Below are positions 1 through 6,787 of a stretch of 8,389 nt of DNA, piece by piece. Numbering within the stretch: position 1 is the stretch's first letter; the number at the start of each line of letters is the position of its first letter. The DNA is from JAICJR01 sp036494715 (GTDB lineage: Bacteria > Actinomycetota > Thermoleophilia > Solirubrobacterales > Thermoleophilaceae), in the NCBI GenBank assembly GCA_036494715.1, contig DASXNY010000021.1:1-8389 (forward strand), given 5' to 3'. A program made the position numbers and the translations under genes. Below the pieces are notes generated by a model. That model ran no database searches, had not been told where the DNA came from, and saw only the letters and a list, made by a program, of their open reading frames with translations.

Positions 1-1551
1 AAGGTGCAACGTCCGGGCCGCTTCGAGGGCAGCCATCTCGGCGAGGCGGACCTCATCCTCGGGCTCATCGCGACCATCGTGCTCACGCTCACCCTGTGGC
101 ACGCGACGCGGATCGCGCTGGCACTGAACGAATGGCCGGCCTCGTGGTCGCCGCTGTCGAATGCGCTCTCCCACCTCTTCGCCAACAACGAGGCCACGCG
201 CGTGCTCGAGCGCGTGTTCGTGTGGGCACACGTGCTCACGATCCTGGGCTTCCTCGCCTATCTGCCGTACTCGAAGCACCTCCACATCCTCACCGCGCCA
301 CTCAACGTGTGGTCCGCGCGCACCGGGGCCGGCGGCCGCCTCGAGCCCCTGTCCTTCGACGAGGCGACCGACGAGGAGGACCTGCGCTTCGGCTCGGGCA
401 CGGCTGCGGATCTCACGCGCAAGGAGGTGCTCGACGCGCTCACGTGCACGGAGTGCGGGCGCTGCCAGGACGTCTGCCCGGCCTTCGCCACCGGCAAGCT
501 GCTGTCCCCCAAACTCGTGATCATGGGCCTGCGCGACCAACTGCTGGCGGCTCAGGACTCGGCGCTCGTGCCGAACGCGGTGCCGGAGGAGAGCGTGTGG
601 GACTGCGTGACGTGCGGCGCCTGTGTGGAGGCCTGCCCGGTTTCGATCGAGCACGTCGACCAGATCGTCGACCTGAGGCGCCATCTCGTGATGGTCGACT
701 CGAACTTCCCGGCCGAGTCGGAGCCGATGCTGCGCGACATCGAGCGGGCGTCTAACCCGTGGGGCAAGCCGCAGGCCGAACGGGCGGAGTGGGCGGCAGA
801 CCTCGGCGTGCGCATACTCGAGCCCGGCGATCCAGTTCCCGAGTACCTCTATTGGGTTGGCTGCGCGTCCTCGTTCGACGAGCGCGCACGCCGCACCGCC
901 GAATCCGTCGCGAAGCTGCTGAAGGCGGCGGGGATCGACTTCGCGATTCTCGGCCCGCGGGAGAGCTGCACAGGCGATCCCGCGCGGCGAATCGGCAACG
1001 AGTACGTCTTCCAGGCGTTCGCCGAGCAGAACGTCGCCACCCTCGACGAGGCCGGGGTGACCAAGATCGTGGCCAGCTGCCCGCACTGCTTCAACACGCT
1101 CGCCAATGAGTACCCGGACTTTGGCGGGCACTACGAGGTGATGCACCACACGGAGCTGCTGTCGCGGCTGGTGCGCGATGGCCGGCTCTCGCCCAAGCGC
1201 TCGGACGAGCTCTCGATCACCTACCACGACTCCTGCTACCTGGCCCGCCACAACGACGTGCTCGCCCCGCCGCGAGAGCTGGTCTCTGCGGTCGGGTCGC
1301 CGATCGAGATGGAGCGCAGTGGCAAGAGCACGTTCTGCTGCGGGGCCGGCGGAGCTCACATGTGGATGGAAGAACGTGGCCGGGGGATCAACGAGGAACG
1401 GGTCCGCGAGGCGGCCGAGACCGGAGCCGAGACGCTCGCGGTGGCCTGCCCGTTCTGCACGGTGATGCTGGACGACGGCGTGCAGGCTTCGGAGGCAGAA
1501 TTGCGCGTGATCGACGTAGCCACGCTGCTGGCTGAGGCGATCGAGGACTAG
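1..1551 (+). CDS. Membrane-anchored (Fe-S)-binding oxidoreductase, HdrD/GlpC/DgcB-like, 5'-truncated
   Basis: An electron-transfer protein cut by the left window edge; the frame is open from base 1, so the GTG at 4 need not be the start. Residues are numbered from that GTG. Two hydrophobic segments (about 15-37 and 70-87) look like the end of a NarI/DsrM-type membrane domain. Two [4Fe-4S] ferredoxin motifs follow (Cys148/151/154/158 and Cys201/204/207/211, each ending CP). Then come two CCG domains of the HdrB/HdrD kind: the first with Cys287, Cys322 and Cys359/362, the second with Cys411, Cys445-Cys446 and Cys482/485. The first domain reads S-C-T-G-D where C-C-G is canonical, so it may hold a different cluster or none. 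Relatives include heterodisulfide reductase D, GlpC and DgcB, the Fe-S partner in dimethylglycine demethylation. It faces the C1 operon and overlaps its last gene by 4 nt. Family is confident; electron partners are inference. Confidence 0.88.
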   Translation, partial: KVQRPGRFEGSHLGEADLILGLIATIVLTLTLWHATRIALALNEWPASWSPLSNALSHLFANNEATRVLERVFVWAHVLTILGFLAYLPYSKHLHILTAPLNVWSARTGAGGRLEPLSFDEATDEEDLRFGSGTAADLTRKEVLDALTCTECGRCQDVCPAFATGKLLSPKLVIMGLRDQLLAAQDSALVPNAVPEESVWDCVTCGACVEACPVSIEHVDQIVDLRRHLVMVDSNFPAESEPMLRDIERASNPWGKPQAERAEWAADLGVRILEPGDPVPEYLYWVGCASSFDERARRTAESVAKLLKAAGIDFAILGPRESCTGDPARRIGNEYVFQAFAEQNVATLDEAGVTKIVASCPHCFNTLANEYPDFGGHYEVMHHTELLSRLVRDGRLSPKRSDELSITYHDSCYLARHNDVLAPPRELVSAVGSPIEMERSGKSTFCCGAGGAHMWMEERGRGINEERVREAAETGAETLAVACPFCTVMLDDGVQASEAELRVIDVATLLAEAIED

Positions 1552-2114
1552 CCCACCAGCTCGGCGAGCTGCTGCGCGAGCCCCTCGTCGCCGACCTCGC
1601 GGATCTCGAGCGGCAGGCCGAGCCGCTCGGCCGCCCTGCGTGCGGCGCGCTCCGTCGCCGGGGTGCGGCGCTGGGCCAGCCAGAGCACCCGCGTGTAGTG
1701 GCCGAAGTAGTCGTCGCGCAGCTCCGGGTAGCGGTCGAGGCCGAGCTCGCGGATCACGGTGTGCTCGAACGTGCGCGCGAGGAAGTCGGTGAGGAAGTAG
1801 GTGCCGGGCTCCTCGTGCAGCGCGTCCTGCACCTCCTCGCGGCCGAAGACGTCGTAGCAGTGGTCGCCACGCAACCGCTCGAGCCCGAGCTGGTCGAGCG
1901 CGCCGTAGGTGCCGCAGTCGGCGTATGCGGTGACCACGCAGTCGTGGCTCTCGCGCAGCCGCTCGGCCAGGCGCTCCACCGCCGGCGCGATCTGCTCCGG
2001 CCGGTTGTGCAGTGTGGCGGGCACGGGGAAGACCTCGACGTCGAGGCCGTTGCGGCGCGCGATGTTGCGCACGTGCACGGCCAGCGCTCCACATGCGATC
2101 ACCGCGACGCTCAT
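1548..2114 (-). CDS. DUF1638 family protein
   Basis: A 188-residue soluble protein resembling the DUF1638 family, which has no established biochemical function that I know of. Visible features are an N-terminal I-A-C-G-A-L strand-loop (Cys8), L-H-N-R-P-E (His36), Y-A-D-C-G-T-Y-G (Cys67), G-D-H-C-Y-D-V-F (His85, Cys86) and G-T-Y-F-L-T-D-F-L near 104-112. The Cys and His residues fall in the motif-like stretches, which would suit metal, heme or corrinoid contact, but that is inference. There is no signal peptide or membrane segment. The ATG at 2114 overlaps the upstream TGA as ATGA, has no clear Shine-Dalgarno sequence and is probably translationally coupled. As the last gene of the methyl-transfer operon, a role in corrinoid handling or methyl transfer is likely. 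The same reading frame stays open far upstream to about 4115, but there it is only the antisense-like shadow of the activator gene. Confidence 0.85.
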   Translation of the reverse strand: MSVAVIACGALAVHVRNIARRNGLDVEVFPVPATLHNRPEQIAPAVERLAERLRESHDCVVTAYADCGTYGALDQLGLERLRGDHCYDVFGREEVQDALHEEPGTYFLTDFLARTFEHTVIRELGLDRYPELRDDYFGHYTRVLWLAQRRTPATERAARRAAERLGLPLEIREVGDEGLAQQLAELVG

Positions 2115-3985
2115 CCCGGGAACGCCAGCTGGTCGATGAACGCGTCGTTGAAGTCGGTGCGCCCGGACAGCTCGATGTACTCGATCTCGCGCACGATCGA
2201 GCGCGCCTCGGCGCGCTCGCGGTGGCTGAGCGCCGCGATCTTCGCGCCCTCGCCGGCCACGTTGCCCGCGGACACGATGCGCGGCAGCGCGAGCGGCGGC
2301 ACGAGGCCGATGCGCACGGCGCTGGCGGGGGAGAGGTAGGCGCCGAAGCTGCCGCCGAGCAGCACCTGCTGGATGTCCTTCGCCTCGATGCCGAGCTCGC
2401 CCAGCAGGATGTTCCAGCCGGTGGCGATCGACGCCTTGGCGAACTGGAGTTCGCGCACGTCGCGCTGCGACAGGTAGATGTCGTCGCCGTGGAGCATGAA
2501 CACGCGCTCCTGGCCGACCTTGGTGAGCCGCTCGCCGAGCGCGGGCGGGAGCGTCTCGATCTCCTCCTCGGGCAGGAAGCGGCCGGAGTGGTCGAGCAGG
2601 CCGGCCCGCACCATCTCGGCCACGCAGTCCACGAGGCCGGAGCCGCAGATGCCCGCCGGCTCGACGTCGCCGATCACCTGCAGCGTCACGTCGTCCTCGA
2701 TCTTCACGCCCTCGATCGCGCCCCCGGCGGCGCGCATCCCGCAGCGGATCTGCGCGGCCTCGAAGGCCGGCCCGGCCGGGGCGGCGGTGGCGAGCACGCG
2801 CTCGTTCGAGCCGAGCGCGATCTCGCTGTTGGTGCCGACGTCGATGAACAGGCGCATGCGCTGGTCGCGCGTCAGGCCCGTGGCGAGCAGTCCGGCCACG
2901 ATGTCGCCCCCCACGTAGGCGCCGACCGAGGGGAACACGAACGCGGGCGCGCGCTCGTGCACGTGCGCGCCGAAGTCCGAGGCCAGTGTCGGCGGCAGCT
3001 CGTGCGTCGCCACCACGAACGGGGCCATCGACAGCGGCTCGGGATCGATGCCGAGCGCGAGCTGCATCATCGTCACGTTGCCGCACACCGAGATCTCGTA
3101 GATCTCCTCGGGCGCGACACCCGCCTCCTCGCAGGCCTCGGCGGCGATCTCGGCCACCGTCGCGTGTGCGCGCTTGCGCAGCTCGCCCAAGGCTTCGGGG
3201 TCCAGCATCGTGGCGGAGATGCGCGAGATCACGTCGCCGCCGAACGGCTGCTGCGAGTTGAGCATCGAACGCACCGCCACCGGCTGCCCCGCCTCGAGGT
3301 CGAGCAGGGTGACCACCACCGTGGTCGTGCCGATGTCGAAGGCGGCGGCGAAGCGGCGCCCGGTGGTGTCGCCGGGCTCGACATCGATCAGCTCCTCGTC
3401 CACGATCACGGCCGTGACGGCGAAGCCCGACGAGCGCAGCACACCGCCGAGCTTGCGCACGACGGGTAGCGGCACGTGCGGCTCGAGGTCGTCGATGCCG
3501 TCGAGCAGGCGCTGCACGTCGGAGCGCTGGTCCTCGAGCGACGGCTCGGCCAGCTCGACGAAGCGCTTCTGCACGGCGGGACGCAGGATCACGTGACGGC
3601 CGACGCCCACTAGCGCCGCCTTCGGCCGCGTCTGGAGTGGCGGCACGTGCACGGCGAGGTCCTCGCGGGCGGGCGCGCGGCAGGCGAGCCGCCAGCCGTC
3701 GTGCAGCTCCTGCGGGCTGAACGCGCGCGGGTCGACGCTGCTCACGGGCACGTCGCCCTTCAGCACCTGCACCTTGCATTTGCGGCAGGTGCCGTGGCCG
3801 CCGCAGGTGGAGTCGATCGCCACGCCGTTCCAGCTCGCGGCGTCGAAGATCGGCGTGCCGCTCGGCACGCGCACCTCGGTGCCGTCCGGGAGGAAGCGCA
3901 CGAGCACGCGCTCGGCGCCGTCGCTCTGTACGAGCTCGTCGACCCGGGCGTCCGGGTCCGGAACCGGTTGCGGAGTGGCCGTCAC
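2111..3985 (-). CDS. RACE: [2Fe-2S]/ASKHA reductive activator of corrinoid protein (DUF4445 type)
   Basis: A 624-residue activator that uses ATP hydrolysis to drive one-electron reduction of inactive Co(II) corrinoid to Co(I). An N-terminal plant-type [2Fe-2S] ferredoxin domain occupies about 26-110, with ligands Cys61, Cys67, Cys70 and Cys102 (CX5CX2CXnC, core C-G-G-H-G-T-C-R-K-C). After a linker comes a C-terminal ASKHA domain: D-I-G-T-T-T at 217-222 and D-V-G-T-N-S near 382-387 are the phosphate-binding motifs, and L-L-G-G-S-F-G-A lies near 541-548. Length matches RACo-type activators (about 600-650); RamA-type activators use [4Fe-4S] instead. The GTG at 3985 is chosen because it overlaps the preceding TGA as GTGA; extending to 4057 would intrude 75 nt into the methyltransferase gene. 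It is followed by DUF1638 with an ATGA overlap. The physiological electron donor is not evident from the sequence. Confidence 0.93.
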   Translation of the reverse strand: MTATPQPVPDPDARVDELVQSDGAERVLVRFLPDGTEVRVPSGTPIFDAASWNGVAIDSTCGGHGTCRKCKVQVLKGDVPVSSVDPRAFSPQELHDGWRLACRAPAREDLAVHVPPLQTRPKAALVGVGRHVILRPAVQKRFVELAEPSLEDQRSDVQRLLDGIDDLEPHVPLPVVRKLGGVLRSSGFAVTAVIVDEELIDVEPGDTTGRRFAAAFDIGTTTVVVTLLDLEAGQPVAVRSMLNSQQPFGGDVISRISATMLDPEALGELRKRAHATVAEIAAEACEEAGVAPEEIYEISVCGNVTMMQLALGIDPEPLSMAPFVVATHELPPTLASDFGAHVHERAPAFVFPSVGAYVGGDIVAGLLATGLTRDQRMRLFIDVGTNSEIALGSNERVLATAAPAGPAFEAAQIRCGMRAAGGAIEGVKIEDDVTLQVIGDVEPAGICGSGLVDCVAEMVRAGLLDHSGRFLPEEEIETLPPALGERLTKVGQERVFMLHGDDIYLSQRDVRELQFAKASIATGWNILLGELGIEAKDIQQVLLGGSFGAYLSPASAVRIGLVPPLALPRIVSAGNVAGEGAKIAALSHRERAEARSIVREIEYIELSGRTDFNDAFIDQLAFPG

Positions 3986-4857
3986 GACCCCGCCGCGGCC
4001 TGAGCCGCCTCGGCTGCCTGGCGCTGACGATGGGCGGCGATCCAGCGGGCGCCCCACTCGTCGTGGCCGAGCAGCAGATCGGCCGCGCGCACCGACTCGA
4101 CCACCTGCGGCGCACAGCTCATGATCGCGCTCGTGAGTCCCGCCGCCATGGCCATCGGCAGGAACGCGGAGCCGAGTGCGTGCCGCTGCGGGAGCCCGAA
4201 CGAGACGTTGGACGCGCCGAGGGACATGTTCACGCCGAGCTCGGCGCGGATCAGGCGGATCGCATCGAGCGTCACGTTCACCGCGGTGGTGTCGGCGCCC
4301 ACGGTCATTGCGAGCGGGTCGATCACCACGTCCTCCGGCGGGATCCCGTGGTCGCCCGCGGCGGACACGATCTTGCGTGCGATGTCGAGCCGTTGCTGCG
4401 GGGTCTCGGGGATGCCGGTCTCGTCGTTGGCGAGCCCGATCACCGCGGCGCCGTGCTTCGCCACCAGCGGCAGGATCTCGTCGAGCCGCTCGTCCTCGCC
4501 GGTCACCGAGTTCACGAGCGCCTTGCCCTCGTAGACGGACAGCCCGGCCTCGAGCGCCTCGATCACCGACGAGTCGATGCAGATCGGCACGTCGCTCGAG
4601 TCCTGCACCGCGCGCAGCATGTCCTTCAGCAGCTCTGACTCGTCCACCAGCGGGATGCCGGCGTTCACGTCGAGCATGTCGGCGCCGGCCTCCACCTGCG
4701 CGAGCGTGTCGACGCGCACGGTGGAGAGGTCGCCGCCGCGCAGTTCCTCGGCGAAGGCCTTGCGGCCCGTGGGGTTGATGCGTTCGCCGATCACGCAGAA
4801 CGGCTGGTCGTGTCCGATGGTGACGGCCTTAGACCGCGACTCGAGAACCGTGTGCAT
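3982..4857 (-). CDS. Pterin-binding methyltetrahydrofolate:corrinoid methyltransferase (MeTr/AcsE-like)
   Basis: A 291-residue TIM-barrel of the dihydropteroate synthase-like pterin-binding family. It would exchange methyl groups between the corrinoid protein and tetrahydrofolate, here most likely from methyl-corrinoid to THF. Motifs in order: I-G-E-R-I-N-P-T-G-R-K at 23-33, D-M-L-D-V-N-A-G at 60-67, I-D-S-S with Asp95, N-S-V-T-G with Asn116, D-P-L-A-M-T-V-G-A-D with Asp180, and G-A-S-N-V-S-F-G with Asn217. Asp95, Asp180 and Asn217 appear to match the pterin-contacting Asp75, Asp160 and Asn199 of Moorella MeTr. Size (family about 260-300) and the adjacent corrinoid and activator genes exclude folate-biosynthetic FolP. 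The ATG at 4857 lies 29 nt inside the end of metF and has a GAGGAG ribosome-binding site about 10 nt upstream. The C terminus is Ala/Gln-rich. Confidence 0.93.
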   Translation of the reverse strand: MHTVLESRSKAVTIGHDQPFCVIGERINPTGRKAFAEELRGGDLSTVRVDTLAQVEAGADMLDVNAGIPLVDESELLKDMLRAVQDSSDVPICIDSSVIEALEAGLSVYEGKALVNSVTGEDERLDEILPLVAKHGAAVIGLANDETGIPETPQQRLDIARKIVSAAGDHGIPPEDVVIDPLAMTVGADTTAVNVTLDAIRLIRAELGVNMSLGASNVSFGLPQRHALGSAFLPMAMAAGLTSAIMSCAPQVVESVRAADLLLGHDEWGARWIAAHRQRQAAEAAQAAAGS

Positions 4858-5776
4858 GCTCGAGCGTCTCCTCTCTCTCGACTCTTGGCGGGATCCCGAG
4901 ACGCGTGCAGAGCTTGGCTATGCCCGCGTCCTTCCGGAAGGAGATGAAGTGAAGGCCTGCGACGCCCGGCAGCGCGAGCGCGTGCGACGCCTGCTGGTAG
5001 GCGAGCTCGAAGCAGGCCTCGTGCTGATCGTCGGCGCGCTCGACGCGGTCGATCACCGCGGCGGGCACCTCGATGCCGGGCACCTTGTCGTTGATGAAGC
5101 GCAGCGCGCGCGCCGAGCGCAGGATCGTGATCGAGGGGATCAGCGCGACGTGCTCGTGCAGCCCACACTCGACCGCGCCGGCCACAAAGCGCTCGAGCCG
5201 CTCCGGCTCGAAGCCGATCTGCAGCTGCAGAAAGCGCGCGCCAGCGCCGGCCTTCATCAGCGCGCGCTCGACGCGGTACTCGTACGGCGGCGCGCCCGGG
5301 TTCTCGACGGCGCCGAGGAAGAGCTTCGGCGCGGGCTCGAGCGCGCGACCGGACAGATAGCGACCGCCCGCGAGCGTGCCGGCGACGGCGAGCAGTTGCG
5401 GTGCGTCGAGGTCGAACACGCGGCGCGCCTCGGGCTCGTCGCCGGCGGTCACGTCGTCACCGGTGAGGCAGCAGATGTTCTCCACCCCGTGCATCGCCGC
5501 GCCGACGATGTCCGACTCGAGCGCGAGCCGGTTGCGGTCGCGGCAGACAAGCTGCATCACCGGCTCGACCCCGCACTGCAGGAGCCCGATCCCGACGGCC
5601 AGGGGCGAGGCGTGCGCGTGCGCCGCGGTGTTGTCGGTGGCGTTGACGGCGTCGAGCCACTGGCGCATCGGCGCGAGCTGGCGCTGGAGCTCGGGCAGCC
5701 CGCCGCCGTCGATCACGGGCATCTCCGCCGTGATCACCAGGCGCCCGGCGCGCAGCGCTTCCTCAAGCCTCGACAT
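4829..5776 (-). CDS. metF: Methylenetetrahydrofolate reductase (MetF family)
   Basis: A 315-residue flavoprotein TIM-barrel interconverting methyl-THF and methylene-THF. In this locus the oxidative direction (methyl-THF to methylene-THF) is expected, because methyl groups enter from the methyltransferases. Visible motifs are the first-strand I-T-A-E-M-P (Glu18, the likely equivalent of E. coli Glu28), N-A-T-D-N at 45-49, Q-L-V-C-R-D-R-N-R at 75-83, and C-L-T-G-D-D at 103-108, corresponding to the R-G-D loop. The ATG at 5776 overlaps the end of metV by 14 nt and has only weak Shine-Dalgarno character, so coupling to metV is likely. The frame is open up to 5872, but that extension would lie within metV and has no family similarity. 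Pairing with MetV points to a MetVF-type two-subunit enzyme whose electron partner may not be NADH. Confidence 0.93.
   Translation of the reverse strand: MSRLEEALRAGRLVITAEMPVIDGGGLPELQRQLAPMRQWLDAVNATDNTAAHAHASPLAVGIGLLQCGVEPVMQLVCRDRNRLALESDIVGAAMHGVENICCLTGDDVTAGDEPEARRVFDLDAPQLLAVAGTLAGGRYLSGRALEPAPKLFLGAVENPGAPPYEYRVERALMKAGAGARFLQLQIGFEPERLERFVAGAVECGLHEHVALIPSITILRSARALRFINDKVPGIEVPAAVIDRVERADDQHEACFELAYQQASHALALPGVAGLHFISFRKDAGIAKLCTRLGIPPRVEREETLEHAHGSRVAV
4868..4873 (-). promoter_or_regulatory. Ribosome-binding site of the pterin-binding methyltransferase gene
   Basis: On the minus strand this reads GAGGAG, 10 nt before the ATG at 4857. It sits within the metF codons for R-E-E-T and supports the 29-nt out-of-frame overlap between metF and the methyltransferase gene. 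Confidence 0.7.
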
Positions 5777-6119
5777 GCCAACCGGGTGGGGTCTGCTTGT
5801 CGCGCCCCGTGACGAGGTTCTTCCACGACGAGCTGCCGTGCAGCGAGTTGTCCACAGGCGGGCGCAGCTCATTGAAGTGGTCGCGCCAGAGCGGCAGCTT
5901 GCGCGAACGCTCGTAGGCCTTCAGCCACACGCAGCGCATCTCCGGCTTGACCTCGCAGCTGCCGTCCGCCCTCACGCCGCCGCAGGGCCCGTTGCGCAGC
6001 GTCTTGGGGCAGGTCATCGGGCAGGTGAGCCCGGTCTCGTGCAGCACGCACTGGCCACACATCTGACACCCGAACACCGGCCCCTTCACGGCGTGCTCGA
6101 TGCGCTCCAGCGCGCTCAT
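5763..6119 (-). CDS. metV: MetV: MTHFR C-terminal-domain iron-sulfur protein
   Basis: A 118-residue cysteine-rich protein of the methylenetetrahydrofolate reductase C-terminal family, the small partner of MetF in acetogen-type MetVF enzymes. The Cys are at 18, 21, 24, 33, 37, 46, 55 and 63: a CX2CX2CX8CX3C array followed by the hallmark K-T-L-R-N-G-P-C-G-G around Cys46. They are expected to bind iron-sulfur clusters that shuttle electrons to or from the MetF flavin. The C-terminal 45 residues lack Cys. MetV can be a separate protein or a domain in longer proteins; here it is short and free-standing. The ATG at 6119 follows the corrinoid gene's TAG after 2 nt with no visible Shine-Dalgarno sequence. 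It ends 14 nt inside metF. Confidence 0.9.
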   Translation of the reverse strand: MSALERIEHAVKGPVFGCQMCGQCVLHETGLTCPMTCPKTLRNGPCGGVRADGSCEVKPEMRCVWLKAYERSRKLPLWRDHFNELRPPVDNSLHGSSSWKNLVTGRDKQTPPGWHVEA

Positions 6120-6121
6120 GG

Positions 6122-6787
6122 CTAAACGGCCAGCGGAGCCCGGCGCTGCTCGATCAGTTGCTTTGCCTTCTTGACCGCCGACGAGGCGTCCGCCGAGTAG
6201 CCGTCGGCGCCGACGGCATCCGCGTACTCCTGCGTCACCGGCGCGCCGCCCACCATCACGATCACCTGGTCGCGCAGGCCGGCCTTCTCGATCGCGTTGA
6301 TGTTGGCCTTGAACATCGGCATCGTCGTGGTGAGGAAGGCCGAGAAGCCGACGATGTCCGGTTTGACGGCCTCGATCTCCTGGACGAACTTCTCGGGCGG
6401 CACGTTCACGCCCAGGTCGATGACGGTGAAGCCGGCGCCCTCGAGCATGATGTTGCAGAGGTTCTTGCCGATGTCGTGGACGTCGCCCTTCACGGTCCCC
6501 ATCAGGAAGGTGCCGGTGGTGGCCACGCCGGTCTCGGCGAGAAGCGGACGCAGGATGTCGAGCGCACCCTGCATCGCCCGCGCGGCAATCAGCATCTCGG
6601 GCACGAAGTAGTCGCCGCGCTCAAAGCGCGCGCCCACCTCCTCGAGCGACGGGATGAGCGCGTCGTAGAGCATGCGTTCGGGCTCGAGCCCGTCTTCCAA
6701 CCCGCTCTCGACGTTCTCCCGGACCGCGGGGGCGTTGCCCACGAGCGTGTCGTCGAATAGGGCCTGAAGGATCTCGTCGTGGGTCAT
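6122..6787 (-). CDS. Corrinoid (B12-binding) methyl-carrier protein, MttC/MtbC/MtgC-like
   Basis: A 221-residue methyl carrier that shuttles a methyl group on its cobamide between the MttB-family methyltransferase and the pterin-binding methyltransferase. The N-terminal helical B12-binding cap (about 1-85) carries E-E-V-G-A-R-F-E-R-G-D-Y-F-V-P-E around 49-64. The Rossmann-like cobamide domain (about 90-212) has G-D-V-H-D-I-G-K-N at 101-109, giving the DxHxxG signature with His104 as lower axial ligand. Later motifs are V-G-F-S-A-F-L-T-T-T-M and V-M-V-G-G-A-P-V. Length is typical (about 210-220). The ATG at 6787 overlaps the iclR stop as ATGA and has a strong AAGGAGG ribosome-binding site; a longer in-frame extension to 7168 is only the shadow of iclR. 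It belongs to the dimethylamine/trimethylamine/betaine carrier class, but the substrate cannot be told from it. Confidence 0.95.
   Translation of the reverse strand: MTHDEILQALFDDTLVGNAPAVRENVESGLEDGLEPERMLYDALIPSLEEVGARFERGDYFVPEMLIAARAMQGALDILRPLLAETGVATTGTFLMGTVKGDVHDIGKNLCNIMLEGAGFTVIDLGVNVPPEKFVQEIEAVKPDIVGFSAFLTTTMPMFKANINAIEKAGLRDQVIVMVGGAPVTQEYADAVGADGYSADASSAVKKAKQLIEQRRAPLAV

Noticed and set aside
4..6. GTG at 4 as the true start of the Fe-S protein
   Set aside because: The frame is open to the window edge and relatives carry a longer N-terminal membrane domain, so the gene most likely begins upstream.
2012..3469. Plus-strand open frame of 485 codons opposite the activator gene
   Set aside because: The composition (His/Arg/Ala/Asp-rich) is that of an antisense shadow in high-GC DNA, with no recognisable domain or ribosome-binding site.
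2115..4115. A long minus-strand reading frame (about 667 codons) continuous with DUF1638
   Set aside because: It is arginine/alanine-rich with no family similarity and lies out of frame over the well-supported activator gene; only its last 188 codons are a gene.
3982..4857. Dihydropteroate synthase (folP) for the pterin-binding protein
   Set aside because: The G-A-S-N-V-S-F-G signature and the neighbouring corrinoid protein and activator genes fit methyl-THF:corrinoid methyltransferases instead.
4577..5812. Plus-strand open frame of 411 codons opposite metF and the methyltransferase gene
   Set aside because: The opposite strand carries two clear enzyme genes with conserved motifs; this frame shows none.
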